In this document: positions 1-8,490 of the stretch, piece after piece
How positions within the stretch are numbered: position 1 is the stretch's first letter
Layout of the letters: every line of letters starts with the position of its first letter
Notes under the pieces: generated by a model
The model's input: only the letters and a program-made list of their open reading frames with translations
The model's database searches: none
What the model was told of the DNA's origin: nothing
Translations under genes and position numbers: made by a program
NCBI RefSeq assembly: GCF_003182255.1
Contig: NZ_QGTQ01000008.1
Location: forward strand, 62,001 to 126,000
Length of the DNA stretch: 64,000 nt
Direction of reading: 5' to 3'
Origin: Paenibacillus cellulosilyticus
GTDB taxonomy: Bacteria > Bacillota > Bacilli > Paenibacillales > Paenibacillaceae

Positions 1-208
1 GAAGCGCAGCCGTGCAAGTTAGTATTTTCGTAAGCGAATAGAGATAGATCATGGTGTTCTCTTCAATCGGGGTCTTAGCTTCCAGATCGGCGTATCCGGC
101 CCGATATTGGAAAACAATCTCATTGCGATGTATAACAAGCACTTCCGCCCACGGAATGCGCCAAGCGGTGATGCGATCGATGAACTGGGACAGCGGTGTG
201 AAATCCAT
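1..208 (-). CDS. Serine hydrolase, beta-lactamase/class C PBP-like family (partial, N-terminal 69 residues)
   Basis: The reading frame starts at an ATG at 208 behind a GGATGAGGA ribosome site and runs off the left edge, so only the first 69 residues are visible. They fit the N-terminus of cytosolic beta-lactamase-fold esterases and peptidases: a VLVIHRNEIVFQYRAGYAD strand-turn segment, then IYLYSLTKILT. In the latter, the Ser-Leu-Thr-Lys matches the SxxK motif that supplies the nucleophile and general base. There is no signal peptide. The substrate cannot be told from this fragment. It is the first gene downstream of the oligopeptide-type ABC operon but is separated from it by a terminator, so it is probably a separate unit. 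The family call rests on the SxxK context and general likeness, not on a complete domain. Confidence 0.6.
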   Translation of the reverse strand, partial: MDFTPLSQFIDRITAWRIPWAEVLVIHRNEIVFQYRAGYADLEAKTPIEENTMIYLYSLTKILTCTAAL

Positions 209-323
209 ACTTCCTCATCCTTTACTAAAGGTCTTCCTTTCATTATTGTACAGGGAGGCCGATTCTGCAAATCCATAGAAGATGGATTCACACCTTTGAA
301 CGTTTGCCTGATAGAGAGAAAGA

Positions 324-349
324 AGCCTGCTGAGTATTCTCAACAGGCT
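324..349 (-). terminator. Intrinsic terminator after the ABC/monooxygenase operon
   Basis: An 11-base stem (AGCCTGTTGAG / CTCAGCAGGCT, one G-U pair) with an AATA loop is followed on the minus strand by TCTTTCTCTC. It lies 20-50 bases beyond the stop of the solute-binding protein gene and closes the six-gene operon. Confidence 0.7.
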
Positions 350-371
350 CGTAATTCCTTCATATCCAATA

Positions 372-2003
372 TTACTTCTGAATCCACGTATCATAAAATT
401 GTGGTGCGCCCTTCGAATCGAAGCCGATGTCTTGAACTTGCTTCGCGCTTGCGACCGTATACGGCAGGACATAGACCGGAATCGCATAGACTTCGTCTTG
501 CACGATATTTTGCACTTCTTTATACAGCTGAGCCCGTTTCTCCACGTCCATCTCAACCGTCGCTTGATCGAGAAGCTCCCCGATCTTCGGATTCTGAATC
601 CGATCATGATAACCTGTACGAGTCAGCAGATACGGTCTAAGTACGCCATCCGGATCTGGACCATATTGCGAGCCGATCCATAGATCGAAGTCGCCGCTTT
701 TTGATTTCTCTGTATAGTCACCGACCGCGGTAGTGCTGATATTGAGCTCAACGCCAATCGTTTTCCAAATATTCTGCACCATCGTCATGACGTCCATGCG
801 TTTCTCGCGGTTCGCATAGAAGTCAATCATTTGAAGCGTCAGACGGTTGCCATCTTTCACGCGAATGCCATCCGCGCCCTTGACCCAGCCCGCCTCATCG
901 AGCAGCGCTTCCGCCTTGGCCGTATCCGGCTTCTCCCATTTGTCCTTCAGACTAGTGTCATATCCGAACAGTGAAGGTGACAGCACCGAGTACGCCCGAT
1001 CATAAGTGCCCAGATAAATCGTCTTCACAATCCGATCCCAATCTACGGACAAGCGCAGCGCTTCCCGAAGCCGCTTATCCTGAAGAACCCCTTTGGTCGC
1101 ATTGAAATGAATCGAGGCATTGTAGTTCAGCAATTCGACCTGCTGCAGCTGGTAGCTTTGCTTGATTTGCTCCAAACTCTGCGGCGGAATCGTATCGATG
1201 ACCTGTACGTCGCCGCTTTGCAGCGCGCTGACGCGAGACGCTTCTTCTGTGATGATTTTGAAATGCAGCGTATCTAGATACGCCTTGCCTGTATGCTTCG
1301 CATTCGACGGGCCCCAGTTGTAGTTCGGATTGCGCTTGAGGACATACTCATTGCCCAGCTTATAGCTATCGATGTAGAAGGGACCGCTGCCGACAGGATT
1401 GACCGTGAACTCTTCCCCGCGATCGGCGACTGCTTTCGGAGATACAATGCCCAGGTTCTCGGTTGCCAAGTACCGCAGGAACGGTGCGAACGGTTTGGCG
1501 AAATGGAAACGAACCGTATAATCGTCCACTACTTCCGTGTTTTCAAGGGAACCGATATAATTCAACGCCAGACCTGGACTTTCAAGCGTCTTGATCCGAT
1601 CGAAATTGAATTTGACAGCCGCAGCATCCAGCTTCGTCCCGTCCGTGAAGGTGACATCGTCCCGCAGATAGAATGTGTAGGTCAAGTTGTCCGCAGAGAT
1701 GTCCCACTTCGTGGCCAGCCAGGGTCCGAATTGATTATCCGGCAATTCCACGACCAGACTATCGAACAAGGAGCGCTGAACGCGCGAGTTGCCCGGACTT
1801 GCAGAGCGGTGAGGATCGAGCAGATCGCTAACGATCGGCACGCCGATTCCGACAGCAACGGTTCCGCCGTAACGATCTTGTTCTGTCACTTCGCTGCCTG
1901 CCGCAGCCTTTTCCCCATTGCTCTTGCTGTTGTCAGAGCATCCTGTCATGACAATAAGGGCTGTTATTAGAATAAGGCCAATAGATAATTTGATCGATTT
2001 CAT
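372..2003 (-). CDS. ABC transporter substrate-binding lipoprotein, SBP family 5 (dipeptide/oligopeptide type)
   Basis: This 543-residue extracytoplasmic binding protein begins with a lipoprotein signal (about residues 1-21) and a VMTGC lipobox, so Cys22 should be lipidated and anchored outside the membrane. The rest is a full-length SBP_bac_5 domain, with family landmarks such as the YGGTVAVGIG start, LATKWDISADNLTYTFYLR and NPVGSGPFYIDSY. An AAGGGGAG ribosome site precedes the ATG. It is the last gene of the operon and starts two bases after the monooxygenase stop, so it is translationally linked to it. Family 5 binders take di- and oligopeptides, nickel chelates, glutathione and opines. The company of an LLM monooxygenase and a redoxin suggests a sulfur-containing or thioether ligand, which is inference. 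No ligand-specific residues could be recognised. Confidence 0.88.
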   Translation of the reverse strand: MKSIKLSIGLILITALIVMTGCSDNSKSNGEKAAAGSEVTEQDRYGGTVAVGIGVPIVSDLLDPHRSASPGNSRVQRSLFDSLVVELPDNQFGPWLATKWDISADNLTYTFYLRDDVTFTDGTKLDAAAVKFNFDRIKTLESPGLALNYIGSLENTEVVDDYTVRFHFAKPFAPFLRYLATENLGIVSPKAVADRGEEFTVNPVGSGPFYIDSYKLGNEYVLKRNPNYNWGPSNAKHTGKAYLDTLHFKIITEEASRVSALQSGDVQVIDTIPPQSLEQIKQSYQLQQVELLNYNASIHFNATKGVLQDKRLREALRLSVDWDRIVKTIYLGTYDRAYSVLSPSLFGYDTSLKDKWEKPDTAKAEALLDEAGWVKGADGIRVKDGNRLTLQMIDFYANREKRMDVMTMVQNIWKTIGVELNISTTAVGDYTEKSKSGDFDLWIGSQYGPDPDGVLRPYLLTRTGYHDRIQNPKIGELLDQATVEMDVEKRAQLYKEVQNIVQDEVYAIPVYVLPYTVASAKQVQDIGFDSKGAPQFYDTWIQK

Positions 2004-2005
2004 GT

Positions 2006-3355
2006 CTAGCTCCCCTTCTTCTCTCGGATGCTTAGTGCAGCTTCCTTCGTGTAACGCGAAGCCGGCTTCGTTAAGCCAAGATGACCGCGAAGCGTGTCAT
2101 GCTCATACTCGATACGGGCAAGACCGCGTTCCTGCAAGATCGGAATAACCTTCTCGGTGAAGTCCTCGATCGCAGTCGGCAAATTCTCTGGGCTAAGAAT
2201 AAACCCGTCGGCCGCCCCTGCTTCTACCCACTCCTGAATGAGATCCGCAACCCGTTCCGGCGTACCGATGAATGCCCCGCGTGGAGAAGCGAGGCCCAAC
2301 GCCACTTGTCGGAGCGTCAGATTATTTTCCTTCGCAAACTTCGTAATCTTCGTTACGGCGCTTTGCATAGACTCGATTCCAGTGTTGCCAAGGTCCGGGA
2401 ACGGTGCGTCGAGATCATGCTTCGTGAAGTCGTAGTAATCGAACGGACGACCCAGTGCTGTCAGCGCGTTCTCAATCGTAATCAGACTCAGCCGCTCCTG
2501 ATATTTCGCTTCAGCTTCCTCGGCCGTATCCCCAATAATCGGACTGATCCCTGGCAAAATAAAGATTTCGTCAGGAGAGCGACCATATTTCGCTGCTCTT
2601 GCTTTCACGTCATCGTAATACTGCTTCGATGCGGCGATGCTCTCGGCACCGCAGAAGATCGCTTCCGCATGCTTGGCTGCGAACTCCTTGCCGTCCTCGG
2701 ACATGCCCGCTTGGAAGATGACGGGATGGCCTTGCGGACCCCGTGCGATATTTAGCGGACCTTTCACGGAGAAGAACTCGCCTTTATGATGCAGCAGATG
2801 GAGCTTCTCAGGATCGTAGAAGATCCCCTTCTCCTTATCGCGAATAAAGGCGTCATCATCCCACGAGTCCCACAGTCCCTTCGTAACATCCAGGAACTCA
2901 TCCGCTAGTCGATAACGCACATCATGCGCATAATGACCATCGCTGCTATAGTTGCTCGCCGTACCTTCGAGGAATGAGGTCACCACATTCCAGCCTGCGC
3001 GACCGCTGCTAATATGATCCAGCGACTGCAGCTGTCTGGCGATGGAGAATGGCTGGTTGTACGCGACCGTGAACGTCCCGACCAATCCGATCTTTGAACT
3101 GACAGCAGCCAGTGCGCCTAGCAGCGACAATGGCTCGAAGCGGTTTAAATAGTGTGGTGTCGACTTCGGCGTAATGTACACACTATCTGCCACGAATGCG
3201 AAGTCGAATTTGGCGGCTTCCGCCTTCTGAATCTGCTTCACATAGAACGGCAGACTCGTACCTGCGTCAGCAACAGCCTGCGGATGCTTCCAATTGTCCC
3301 AGCCCGTTCCTACCCCGTGCAGCATAGCTCCGAATACAATCCTTTTCTTAGTCAT
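2006..3355 (-). CDS. LLM-class flavin-dependent monooxygenase (NtaA/SnaA/DszA family, YtnJ-like)
   Basis: This 449-residue protein has the length and sequence pattern of the NtaA/SnaA/SoxA(DszA) branch of bacterial-luciferase-like monooxygenases: an IVFGAMLHGVGTGWDNWKHP start, FVADSVYITP, RAGWNVVTSF and SRYTKEA near the end. These enzymes use reduced FMN and O2 in the cytoplasm to oxidise thioethers, sulfonates or chelators. The B. subtilis relatives YtnJ and YxeK belong to cysteine-derivative dealkylation pathways. It sits between the ATPase and binding-protein genes of an uptake operon whose first gene is a small redoxin, as YtnI and YtnJ are linked in B. subtilis. The inferred role is oxidative C-S cleavage of the imported compound. 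No flavin reductase gene is nearby, so FMNH2 must come from elsewhere. The start is supported by GGAGGG six bases upstream. Confidence 0.87.
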   Translation of the reverse strand: MTKKRIVFGAMLHGVGTGWDNWKHPQAVADAGTSLPFYVKQIQKAEAAKFDFAFVADSVYITPKSTPHYLNRFEPLSLLGALAAVSSKIGLVGTFTVAYNQPFSIARQLQSLDHISSGRAGWNVVTSFLEGTASNYSSDGHYAHDVRYRLADEFLDVTKGLWDSWDDDAFIRDKEKGIFYDPEKLHLLHHKGEFFSVKGPLNIARGPQGHPVIFQAGMSEDGKEFAAKHAEAIFCGAESIAASKQYYDDVKARAAKYGRSPDEIFILPGISPIIGDTAEEAEAKYQERLSLITIENALTALGRPFDYYDFTKHDLDAPFPDLGNTGIESMQSAVTKITKFAKENNLTLRQVALGLASPRGAFIGTPERVADLIQEWVEAGAADGFILSPENLPTAIEDFTEKVIPILQERGLARIEYEHDTLRGHLGLTKPASRYTKEAALSIREKKGS

Positions 3356-3391
3356 GGTTAGTTCCCTCCGATTTGATCTATCTATTTATGG

Positions 3392-5404
3392 TTACAGCGG
3401 ATGATGGCAAGCGGCCCAATGCCGATCTCTAATTTCTCGCAGTTCCGGCTGCTCGGTACGACAGCGTTCCGTCGCCGCTGGGCAGCGGGTATGGAAGCGG
3501 CAGCCTGTTGGGAGATGAATAGGAGAAGGCAGTTCAATATCGCTGATCGATGACTGCGCGTGATGGTCCGGGTCCATGCTCGGATTCGCATCCAGCAGCG
3601 CCCTAGTGTAGTGATGTGCCGGCCGCGTGAACAATTCCTCAGCAGGCGCAAGCTCCATCAGCTTGCCAAGGTACATCACACCTATGCGGTCTGAGATGTA
3701 CCGGACAACGTCCAATCCGTGTGTGATGAACAGATAGGTTAGACCCAACTCGCGCTGCAGATCCTTCAGCAAATTTACGATTTGCGATTGAATCGAGATA
3801 TCGAGGGCAGACACCGCCTCATCGAGGAGAATGAAGCTCGGCTTCAGAATGATGGCTCGTGCAATACAGACGCGCTGCAATTGCCCACCGGACAATTCAT
3901 GCGGATATTTGGTGTGCCAATCCGGATTGAGACCAACGAGCTTCATCGTCTCCTTCACGCGGGCCATTCTGTCCTGTTCGTTCAGATCGATGTGTACATG
4001 AAGCGGTTCGGCGATGACTTCGCTAATTCTCCATCGTTCGTTCATCGAGCCGGCCGGATCTTGGAATACGACCTGCATCCGGCGGCGCAGCTCCTTCCAT
4101 TCACGATCGGACAGCGATGATACGTCCTGACCGTCGAATGTGATTGTTCCTGCTGTGGGCTTCTCCAGCTGCACGAGCAGCCGACCAAGCGTTGTCTTCC
4201 CGCAGCCTGACTCGCCTACCAGCCCAAGCGTCTCACGCCGATAGATTCGTAAGCTTACGTTGTCCACGGCGTGAACGGCTTTCTTGCTTCGTCGGAATAG
4301 CGAGCCGCGCAGCGGAAAAGTTTTCGTAACCTGCTGAATATCGACCAGCAGATCGTCTTCTGCAGGTAGCGCCGCCAGATTGTTGATTGGAGCAGCGGTC
4401 TCCTTATGCGTGGCATACTCGGCGAATGCCTGCCCTGCTTCAGCGGTATTCCAACAAGCGACTTGATGCTGCTCCCGGGTAAGGGCCAAGACGGGCTCCT
4501 CCTGCCTGCATCTCTCGCTTGCGAACGCACAGCGCGGGTGGAATCGGCAGCCTGTGGGCAGTTCTTGTAGTGGTGGAATAGAGCCTGGAATGGTATAGAG
4601 ACCTTCGCTGTGACTGTGATAGCTTTGCACCGATCGGATAAGCCCTTGTGTATACGGATGCTCAGGAGCAGTAATGAGCTTACGTGCTGGTCCCTGCTCT
4701 ACTATCGCACCCGCATACATAACTGCGATGCGATCAGCCATTTCAATCGCTACGCCGAAATCATGTGTGATGAGCAGCACGGACATTCCGAGCGTATCCT
4801 TCAGCTCACGAATGAGCTGTAAAATCTGCATTTGAATCGTGACATCCAGCGCCGTTGTTGGTTCATCTGCAATTAACAGCTCCGGGTCGCAAGATAACGC
4901 AATGGCGATCATTACGCGCTGCAGCATTCCTCCAGACAATTCGAAGGGATACTGCTTCAGCCGCATTTCCGGCTCCGTAATCCCTACCTTCTGCAGCAAT
5001 TCAAGCGCTAGCTTGCGTGCTTCGGGTTTCGTTACTCGTCTGTGCGTTAGAATGCTGTCGACTAGCTGGCTTTCAATGGTGAAGAGCGGATCAAGCGCAT
5101 TCATCGGATTTTGAAAAATCATTCCGATCCGTTTGCCGCGCAGCTCCTGCATCTCCTTCTGCGATAGGGATGCGAGATTGTGTCCGTCGAACATCAGCTC
5201 GCCAGAGGAGATCACAGCACCTTCGTAATCGGTTAGCCGCATAATCGACAAAGAGGTGATCGTCTTGCCGCTGCCAGACTCCCCGACCAGACAGACGATC
5301 TCGCCAGTACCGATCTCCAGATTGATATGATGGACCGCCCGGAGCGGCCCCTGCCTCGTGTTGAAATCGATTGACACTTGATTGAGCTTCAATAATGTCC
5401 CCAC
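3392..5404 (-). CDS. Fused dipeptide/oligopeptide ABC transporter ATPase (DppD-DppF-type double ATPase)
   Basis: This 670-residue protein carries two complete ABC ATPases in tandem. The first has Walker A GESGSGKT (41-48), signature LSGGMLQR (about 157) and Walker B LLIADEP. The second has GESGCGKT (397-404), LSGGQLQR and ILLDEA. Each half ends in the cysteine-containing oligopeptide/dipeptide C-terminal motif (GCRFHPRCAF and GCRFHTRCPA). A linker of roughly 45 residues joins them. In many systems these are two genes; here one polypeptide would drive the permease pair encoded just upstream. The start may be the GTG at 5404 or the in-frame TTG at 5392, each with a purine-rich site before it. 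It precedes the monooxygenase gene by 36 bases. Confidence 0.92.
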   Translation of the reverse strand: MGTLLKLNQVSIDFNTRQGPLRAVHHINLEIGTGEIVCLVGESGSGKTITSLSIMRLTDYEGAVISSGELMFDGHNLASLSQKEMQELRGKRIGMIFQNPMNALDPLFTIESQLVDSILTHRRVTKPEARKLALELLQKVGITEPEMRLKQYPFELSGGMLQRVMIAIALSCDPELLIADEPTTALDVTIQMQILQLIRELKDTLGMSVLLITHDFGVAIEMADRIAVMYAGAIVEQGPARKLITAPEHPYTQGLIRSVQSYHSHSEGLYTIPGSIPPLQELPTGCRFHPRCAFASERCRQEEPVLALTREQHQVACWNTAEAGQAFAEYATHKETAAPINNLAALPAEDDLLVDIQQVTKTFPLRGSLFRRSKKAVHAVDNVSLRIYRRETLGLVGESGCGKTTLGRLLVQLEKPTAGTITFDGQDVSSLSDREWKELRRRMQVVFQDPAGSMNERWRISEVIAEPLHVHIDLNEQDRMARVKETMKLVGLNPDWHTKYPHELSGGQLQRVCIARAIILKPSFILLDEAVSALDISIQSQIVNLLKDLQRELGLTYLFITHGLDVVRYISDRIGVMYLGKLMELAPAEELFTRPAHHYTRALLDANPSMDPDHHAQSSISDIELPSPIHLPTGCRFHTRCPAATERCRTEQPELREIRDRHWAACHHPL

Positions 5405-5427
5405 TCCGCTGCACTTCCCTTCTATCG

Positions 5428-6312
5428 TTATCTTCTGGATCTCGGCTCAAGCAGGTTGCGCAGCTCATCACCGAGAAGGTTAATTGATATTACTAAAAAA
5501 CTTATAAAAATACCCGGAAATAGACTAATCCACCACGCGACCGAAATATAACTGCGGCCTAAGGATAAGAGATATCCCCAATCGGGAATCTCCCGAATAA
5601 CACCAAGACCTAGGAAGCTAAGTCCTGTAGAGATTAGGACGGCCGTCCCTGTCCCGATCGTCGCCATGACGATAAGAGGCGGCAAGCAATTCGGAACGAT
5701 GTGTCGACGCAAGATCATGAAGTGACTCGCCCCGATTGTTGAGGCTGCATCGATGAACGGGGCGCTCTTGATCGACAACACTTGGCTTCGCATCATACGC
5801 GCGTAGCCTGGGAATGTCGATAGCCCAACAGCCAATATCATATTTTTCAGACTTGGTCCTAACGTAGCCGAGATCAGAATGGCGAATAAGATACCCGGAA
5901 TGGTCATCATCATGTCTACGAATCGCATGATCAGTGAGTCCAGCCATCCGCCCCGATAGCCTGCAGTCAACCCGAGGACGGAGCCTAATAAGCCGCCAAT
6001 CAGGACTGATCCGACGCCGATAAGCAGAGACTGTCTGCTGCCGTATACGAGCAAGGAATAGATGTCTCGACCATATTGATCGGTTCCCAGCAAATGCCCA
6101 GCGCTCGGAGAAGCTAGAATCGATTCGCTCATCTCCGTAGGAGAATGAGATGCCATCCAACCAGGCGCGACAGCCGAGAATAAAATGAACAGCAGCACCG
6201 ACACGGAGAGTGCAAGGAGAACATGACGTGACTTGACACTCCTAAATCTCCTTTCAGCCCTTCTTTTGATTCGAAGAGGCTGCACCGGTGTCGCGATGGA
6301 TTTGACAGACAT
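5428..6312 (-). CDS. ABC transporter permease, DppC/OppC family
   Basis: This 294-residue inner-membrane permease has an N-terminal cytoplasmic stretch rich in Arg/Lys and a first membrane helix (about 30-50). The characteristic segment HLLGTDQYGRDIYS (about 75-88) of DppC/OppC proteins follows. The binding-protein-dependent transport domain has the EAA-type loop DAASTIGASHFMILRRHIVPN that docks onto the ATPase. It should pair with the DppB-like permease encoded immediately upstream, 12 bases away. The ATG at 6312 has AAGGGGGAGA before it. The translocation pathway is complete in this operon: two permeases, a double ATPase and a binding protein. Confidence 0.92.
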   Translation of the reverse strand: MSVKSIATPVQPLRIKRRAERRFRSVKSRHVLLALSVSVLLFILFSAVAPGWMASHSPTEMSESILASPSAGHLLGTDQYGRDIYSLLVYGSRQSLLIGVGSVLIGGLLGSVLGLTAGYRGGWLDSLIMRFVDMMMTIPGILFAILISATLGPSLKNMILAVGLSTFPGYARMMRSQVLSIKSAPFIDAASTIGASHFMILRRHIVPNCLPPLIVMATIGTGTAVLISTGLSFLGLGVIREIPDWGYLLSLGRSYISVAWWISLFPGIFISFLVISINLLGDELRNLLEPRSRR

Positions 6313-6324
6313 ACATTCTCCCCC

Positions 6325-7263
6325 TTACTGAGTCGATGGCCGAAGCATTTTACGAATACGTGGATCGATATACATATAGGAAATATCCGCGAGCAGGTTA
6401 ATCAGAATATAGAACACCGACGTCAGTAAGACCGCGCCTTGAATCATTGGAATATCCTTGGCATTAATTGCATCGACGATGATCTTCCCTATCCCTTGTC
6501 TAGAGAACACCGTCTCGGTCACGACTGAGCCAGCAAGCATCTCCCCGATTATCATCCCCGCCATCGTAACAGCGGGAATGACTGCATTCCGAAGCATATG
6601 TTTGAAAATAATGGTGCTCTCCCGAATGCCCTTCGCTCGTAGTGTGCGGACGAAAGGCTTATGCAGCACCTCTAGCATGCTGTTGCGTACGAGTCTAGCG
6701 AGCATCCCTGCTCCAGATAAGCCCAGGCCGACAGAAGGAAGAACGAGATGCGAGAGACCGCCGCTGCCAATGGCAGGGAACCAATGCAAGTGGACTGAGA
6801 ATACGAAGATGAGCAGCAGTCCAATCCAGAACGTTGGCGTACATACGCCGAATAAACTGATGATACGAATGACGGAATCAATCCAGCTGTCTCGATAGAC
6901 GGCTGCTGCGATTCCCATTAGAATACCGACAATGACAGCGATTAAGCTGCTCGTTAGTGTCAACTCAATTGTCGAGGGCAGATTGATTAGCAAGGTATGC
7001 TGCACGGAACTCTGATTCACATACGAGCTGCCAAGATTGCCTTGAAGCACATCGGTTATGTAATCCCAATATTGGACTGCAAGCGGCCGATCCAGCCCTA
7101 GGTTGCTGCTAAGCTCATTCGCCTTCTCCGTGGAGATCGTGTCACCGAGCAGCATTTGGGCGATGTCACCCGGAAGTACATTTACAATAATGAAAACAAT
7201 GGTCATCGAGCCTAGCACGACCAACAGGGATACACTCAGTCTCTTCAGTAAGTACTCGAACAT
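6325..7263 (-). CDS. ABC transporter permease, DppB/OppB family
   Basis: This 312-residue membrane protein has the classic DppB/OppB layout. A first helix is followed by the conserved VNVLPGDIAQMLLGD segment (about 28-42) and GLDRPLAVQYWDYI. Five further helices follow, with the ATPase-contacting loop VRTLRAKGIRESTIIFKHMLRNA and a C-terminal YMYIDPRIR motif. GAGGAGGGAGAAGGG directly before the ATG is a strong ribosome site. It is the second gene of the operon, 36 bases after the redoxin stop, and forms the translocation pore with the DppC-type partner. Confidence 0.92.
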   Translation of the reverse strand: MFEYLLKRLSVSLLVVLGSMTIVFIIVNVLPGDIAQMLLGDTISTEKANELSSNLGLDRPLAVQYWDYITDVLQGNLGSSYVNQSSVQHTLLINLPSTIELTLTSSLIAVIVGILMGIAAAVYRDSWIDSVIRIISLFGVCTPTFWIGLLLIFVFSVHLHWFPAIGSGGLSHLVLPSVGLGLSGAGMLARLVRNSMLEVLHKPFVRTLRAKGIRESTIIFKHMLRNAVIPAVTMAGMIIGEMLAGSVVTETVFSRQGIGKIIVDAINAKDIPMIQGAVLLTSVFYILINLLADISYMYIDPRIRKMLRPSTQ

Positions 7264-7299
7264 CCCTTCTCCCTCCTCTCGTCTGGCTCTAATCGTTCG

Positions 7300-7551
7300 T
7301 TACGCTTGAAGGAGCGCTTGAATCTTCTCGAAGCTTCCGTCTGTCACTGCTGCATAGCTCTCGCCGTCACCGATCTCGGCAACTGGCACATGGCGAATGC
7401 CATATTTGGCTTCCAGCACATCACGCAATTCATTCTTGCCTTCTACATCAATACTGACATAATCAATGCCGTTGTTCGCCAGCTGTGCCTTCAATTGTTG
7501 GCAGGATTCACAGCCTGCACGATTCCATAAAACCAGCTTCTTATTGCTCAT
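7300..7551 (-). CDS. Small glutaredoxin/thioredoxin-fold protein (YtnI-like)
   Basis: This 83-residue single-domain redoxin carries the dithiol motif Cys-Glu-Ser-Cys (14-17) after a beta strand (LVLWNRAG), and a cis-proline-type segment RHVPVAEIGDG near residue 55. The start is taken as the second ATG (MSNKK): AAAGGGG lies eight bases before it but only two before the upstream ATG. It heads the operon of Dpp-type transporter and LLM monooxygenase. In B. subtilis the small redoxin YtnI is encoded next to the monooxygenase YtnJ in a cysteine-derivative salvage operon. By analogy it may reduce a sulfenate or mixed disulfide formed by the monooxygenase, which is inference. Spacing and the single promoter upstream indicate co-transcription. 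Confidence 0.8.
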   Translation of the reverse strand: MSNKKLVLWNRAGCESCQQLKAQLANNGIDYVSIDVEGKNELRDVLEAKYGIRHVPVAEIGDGESYAAVTDGSFEKIQALLQA

Positions 7552-7600
7552 CTTCATTACCCCTTTGCCTTTTTCATAGTTACCTCATCGGAATAATCAA

Positions 7601-7629
7601 ATCATAATCGACCTTTAGTCCCTTGTAAA
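7601..7629 (-). promoter_or_regulatory. Sigma-A promoter of the redoxin/ABC/monooxygenase operon
   Basis: On the minus strand a TTTACA -35 box and a TATGAT -10 box are separated by exactly 17 bases, 50 bases before the redoxin start. Each box differs from consensus at one position. No riboswitch fold was recognised in the short leader, so any sulfur control would be by a repressor whose site cannot be assigned here. Confidence 0.65.
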
Positions 7630-7704
7630 ATTGAAAAAGATGAACGCTTGCTTCATAAAAAATGAACTGAAATATCCCATCGCCTTCACCTACTCGTGAA
7701 CATC

Positions 7705-7735
7705 AAAAAGCAGCCGATCATTGCGATCAGCTGCT
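7705..7735 (-). terminator. Intrinsic terminator downstream of the GNAT gene
   Basis: AGCAGCTGATC pairs with GATCGGCTGCT around a five-base loop, with one mismatch, and is followed by TTTTTG on the minus strand. It separates the GNAT transcript from the ABC operon promoter. Confidence 0.7.
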
Positions 7736-7758
7736 GCACATTCTCCTAAGATTAAACA

Positions 7759-7786
7759 AATGGCTGCCAATTAGATTGCAGCCATT
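7759..7786. repeat. Inverted repeat after the GNAT stop
   Basis: A perfect nine-base inverted repeat (AATGGCTGC / GCAGCCATT) lies just beyond the GNAT stop and ahead of the better terminator. It has no run of T on either side, so it is probably an mRNA 3' stabilising hairpin rather than a terminator. Confidence 0.45.
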
Positions 7787-7797
7787 CTATTCAATCC

Positions 7798-8349
7798 TTA
7801 ATTATTCAGCATTTCGTATTCACTCTTCGTCAATCCATATACAAATTCATCGAAATGCTGCCCTTTCGTATAAATCATATTCCGCAATCTTCCCTCTTGA
7901 ACGAAACCTAGCCGCTCCTGAAGTGCAATCGAACCTTCGTTAAAAGCATACACATGTGCGGTTACTTTCTGGTATCGTAATTCCTCGAAATAATAGCGTA
8001 ATAGGATTCGAACGGCTTCTGAAGCGAAGCCGTTACGCCAATGCTCTCGAAAAATACCTACGCCATACTTGAACGTTCCATGTCGTGAATCGCAACTATG
8101 AGCAACAATGCTGCCAACGAGTTCGCCATCAAGTGTCTCGATCGCGAGACTGAAGTTATCGCCGTCTGGACCTTTGGACGCTTGATTCCCAGCCCAATGC
8201 TTCGTGCCTTCTTCCGATCTTGGGAAATGGATGACGTCGCAAAGTCTAGCGCTTTCCGAATCAAAATCGTTGTTATGGAACTTGTCCCAATCTGTAGGCA
8301 ATATTGCACGTAACCGTACGTTGTTACCGGACCAAATATTGTTATTCAT
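7798..8349 (-). CDS. GNAT family N-acetyltransferase
   Basis: This 183-residue protein has a complete GNAT acetyltransferase fold of the RimJ/RimL type: LRAILPTDW at the start, LVGSIVAHSCDSRHGTFKYGVGIFREHWRNGFASEAVRILLRYYF containing the acetyl-CoA loop (about 85-125), and ERLGFVQEGRLRN near the end. It should transfer an acetyl group from acetyl-CoA to an amine, but the acceptor cannot be predicted. The start at 8349 is chosen because GGAGGGTCT lies directly before it; an upstream in-frame ATG at 8376 lacks such a site. The gene stands alone between the kinase gene and the ABC operon. Confidence 0.85.
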   Translation of the reverse strand: MNNNIWSGNNVRLRAILPTDWDKFHNNDFDSESARLCDVIHFPRSEEGTKHWAGNQASKGPDGDNFSLAIETLDGELVGSIVAHSCDSRHGTFKYGVGIFREHWRNGFASEAVRILLRYYFEELRYQKVTAHVYAFNEGSIALQERLGFVQEGRLRNMIYTKGQHFDEFVYGLTKSEYEMLNN

Positions 8350-8490
8350 ATAGACCCTCCGATTTAATGGTTTCACTCTCTATCCTTCTTAACAAGAGAA
8401 GGCGGAGATCTTGCACAAGGATCTATAATTATTGTGACTACATGGTTCTCATTCCTTTCATATACCTAAATAATACCATGCAGCGTCAAG

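Noticed and set aside
1293-1970. Long plus-strand frame opposite the solute-binding protein gene
   Set aside because: The minus strand encodes a full lipoprotein with known domain and ribosome site; the plus frame has no recognisable domain.
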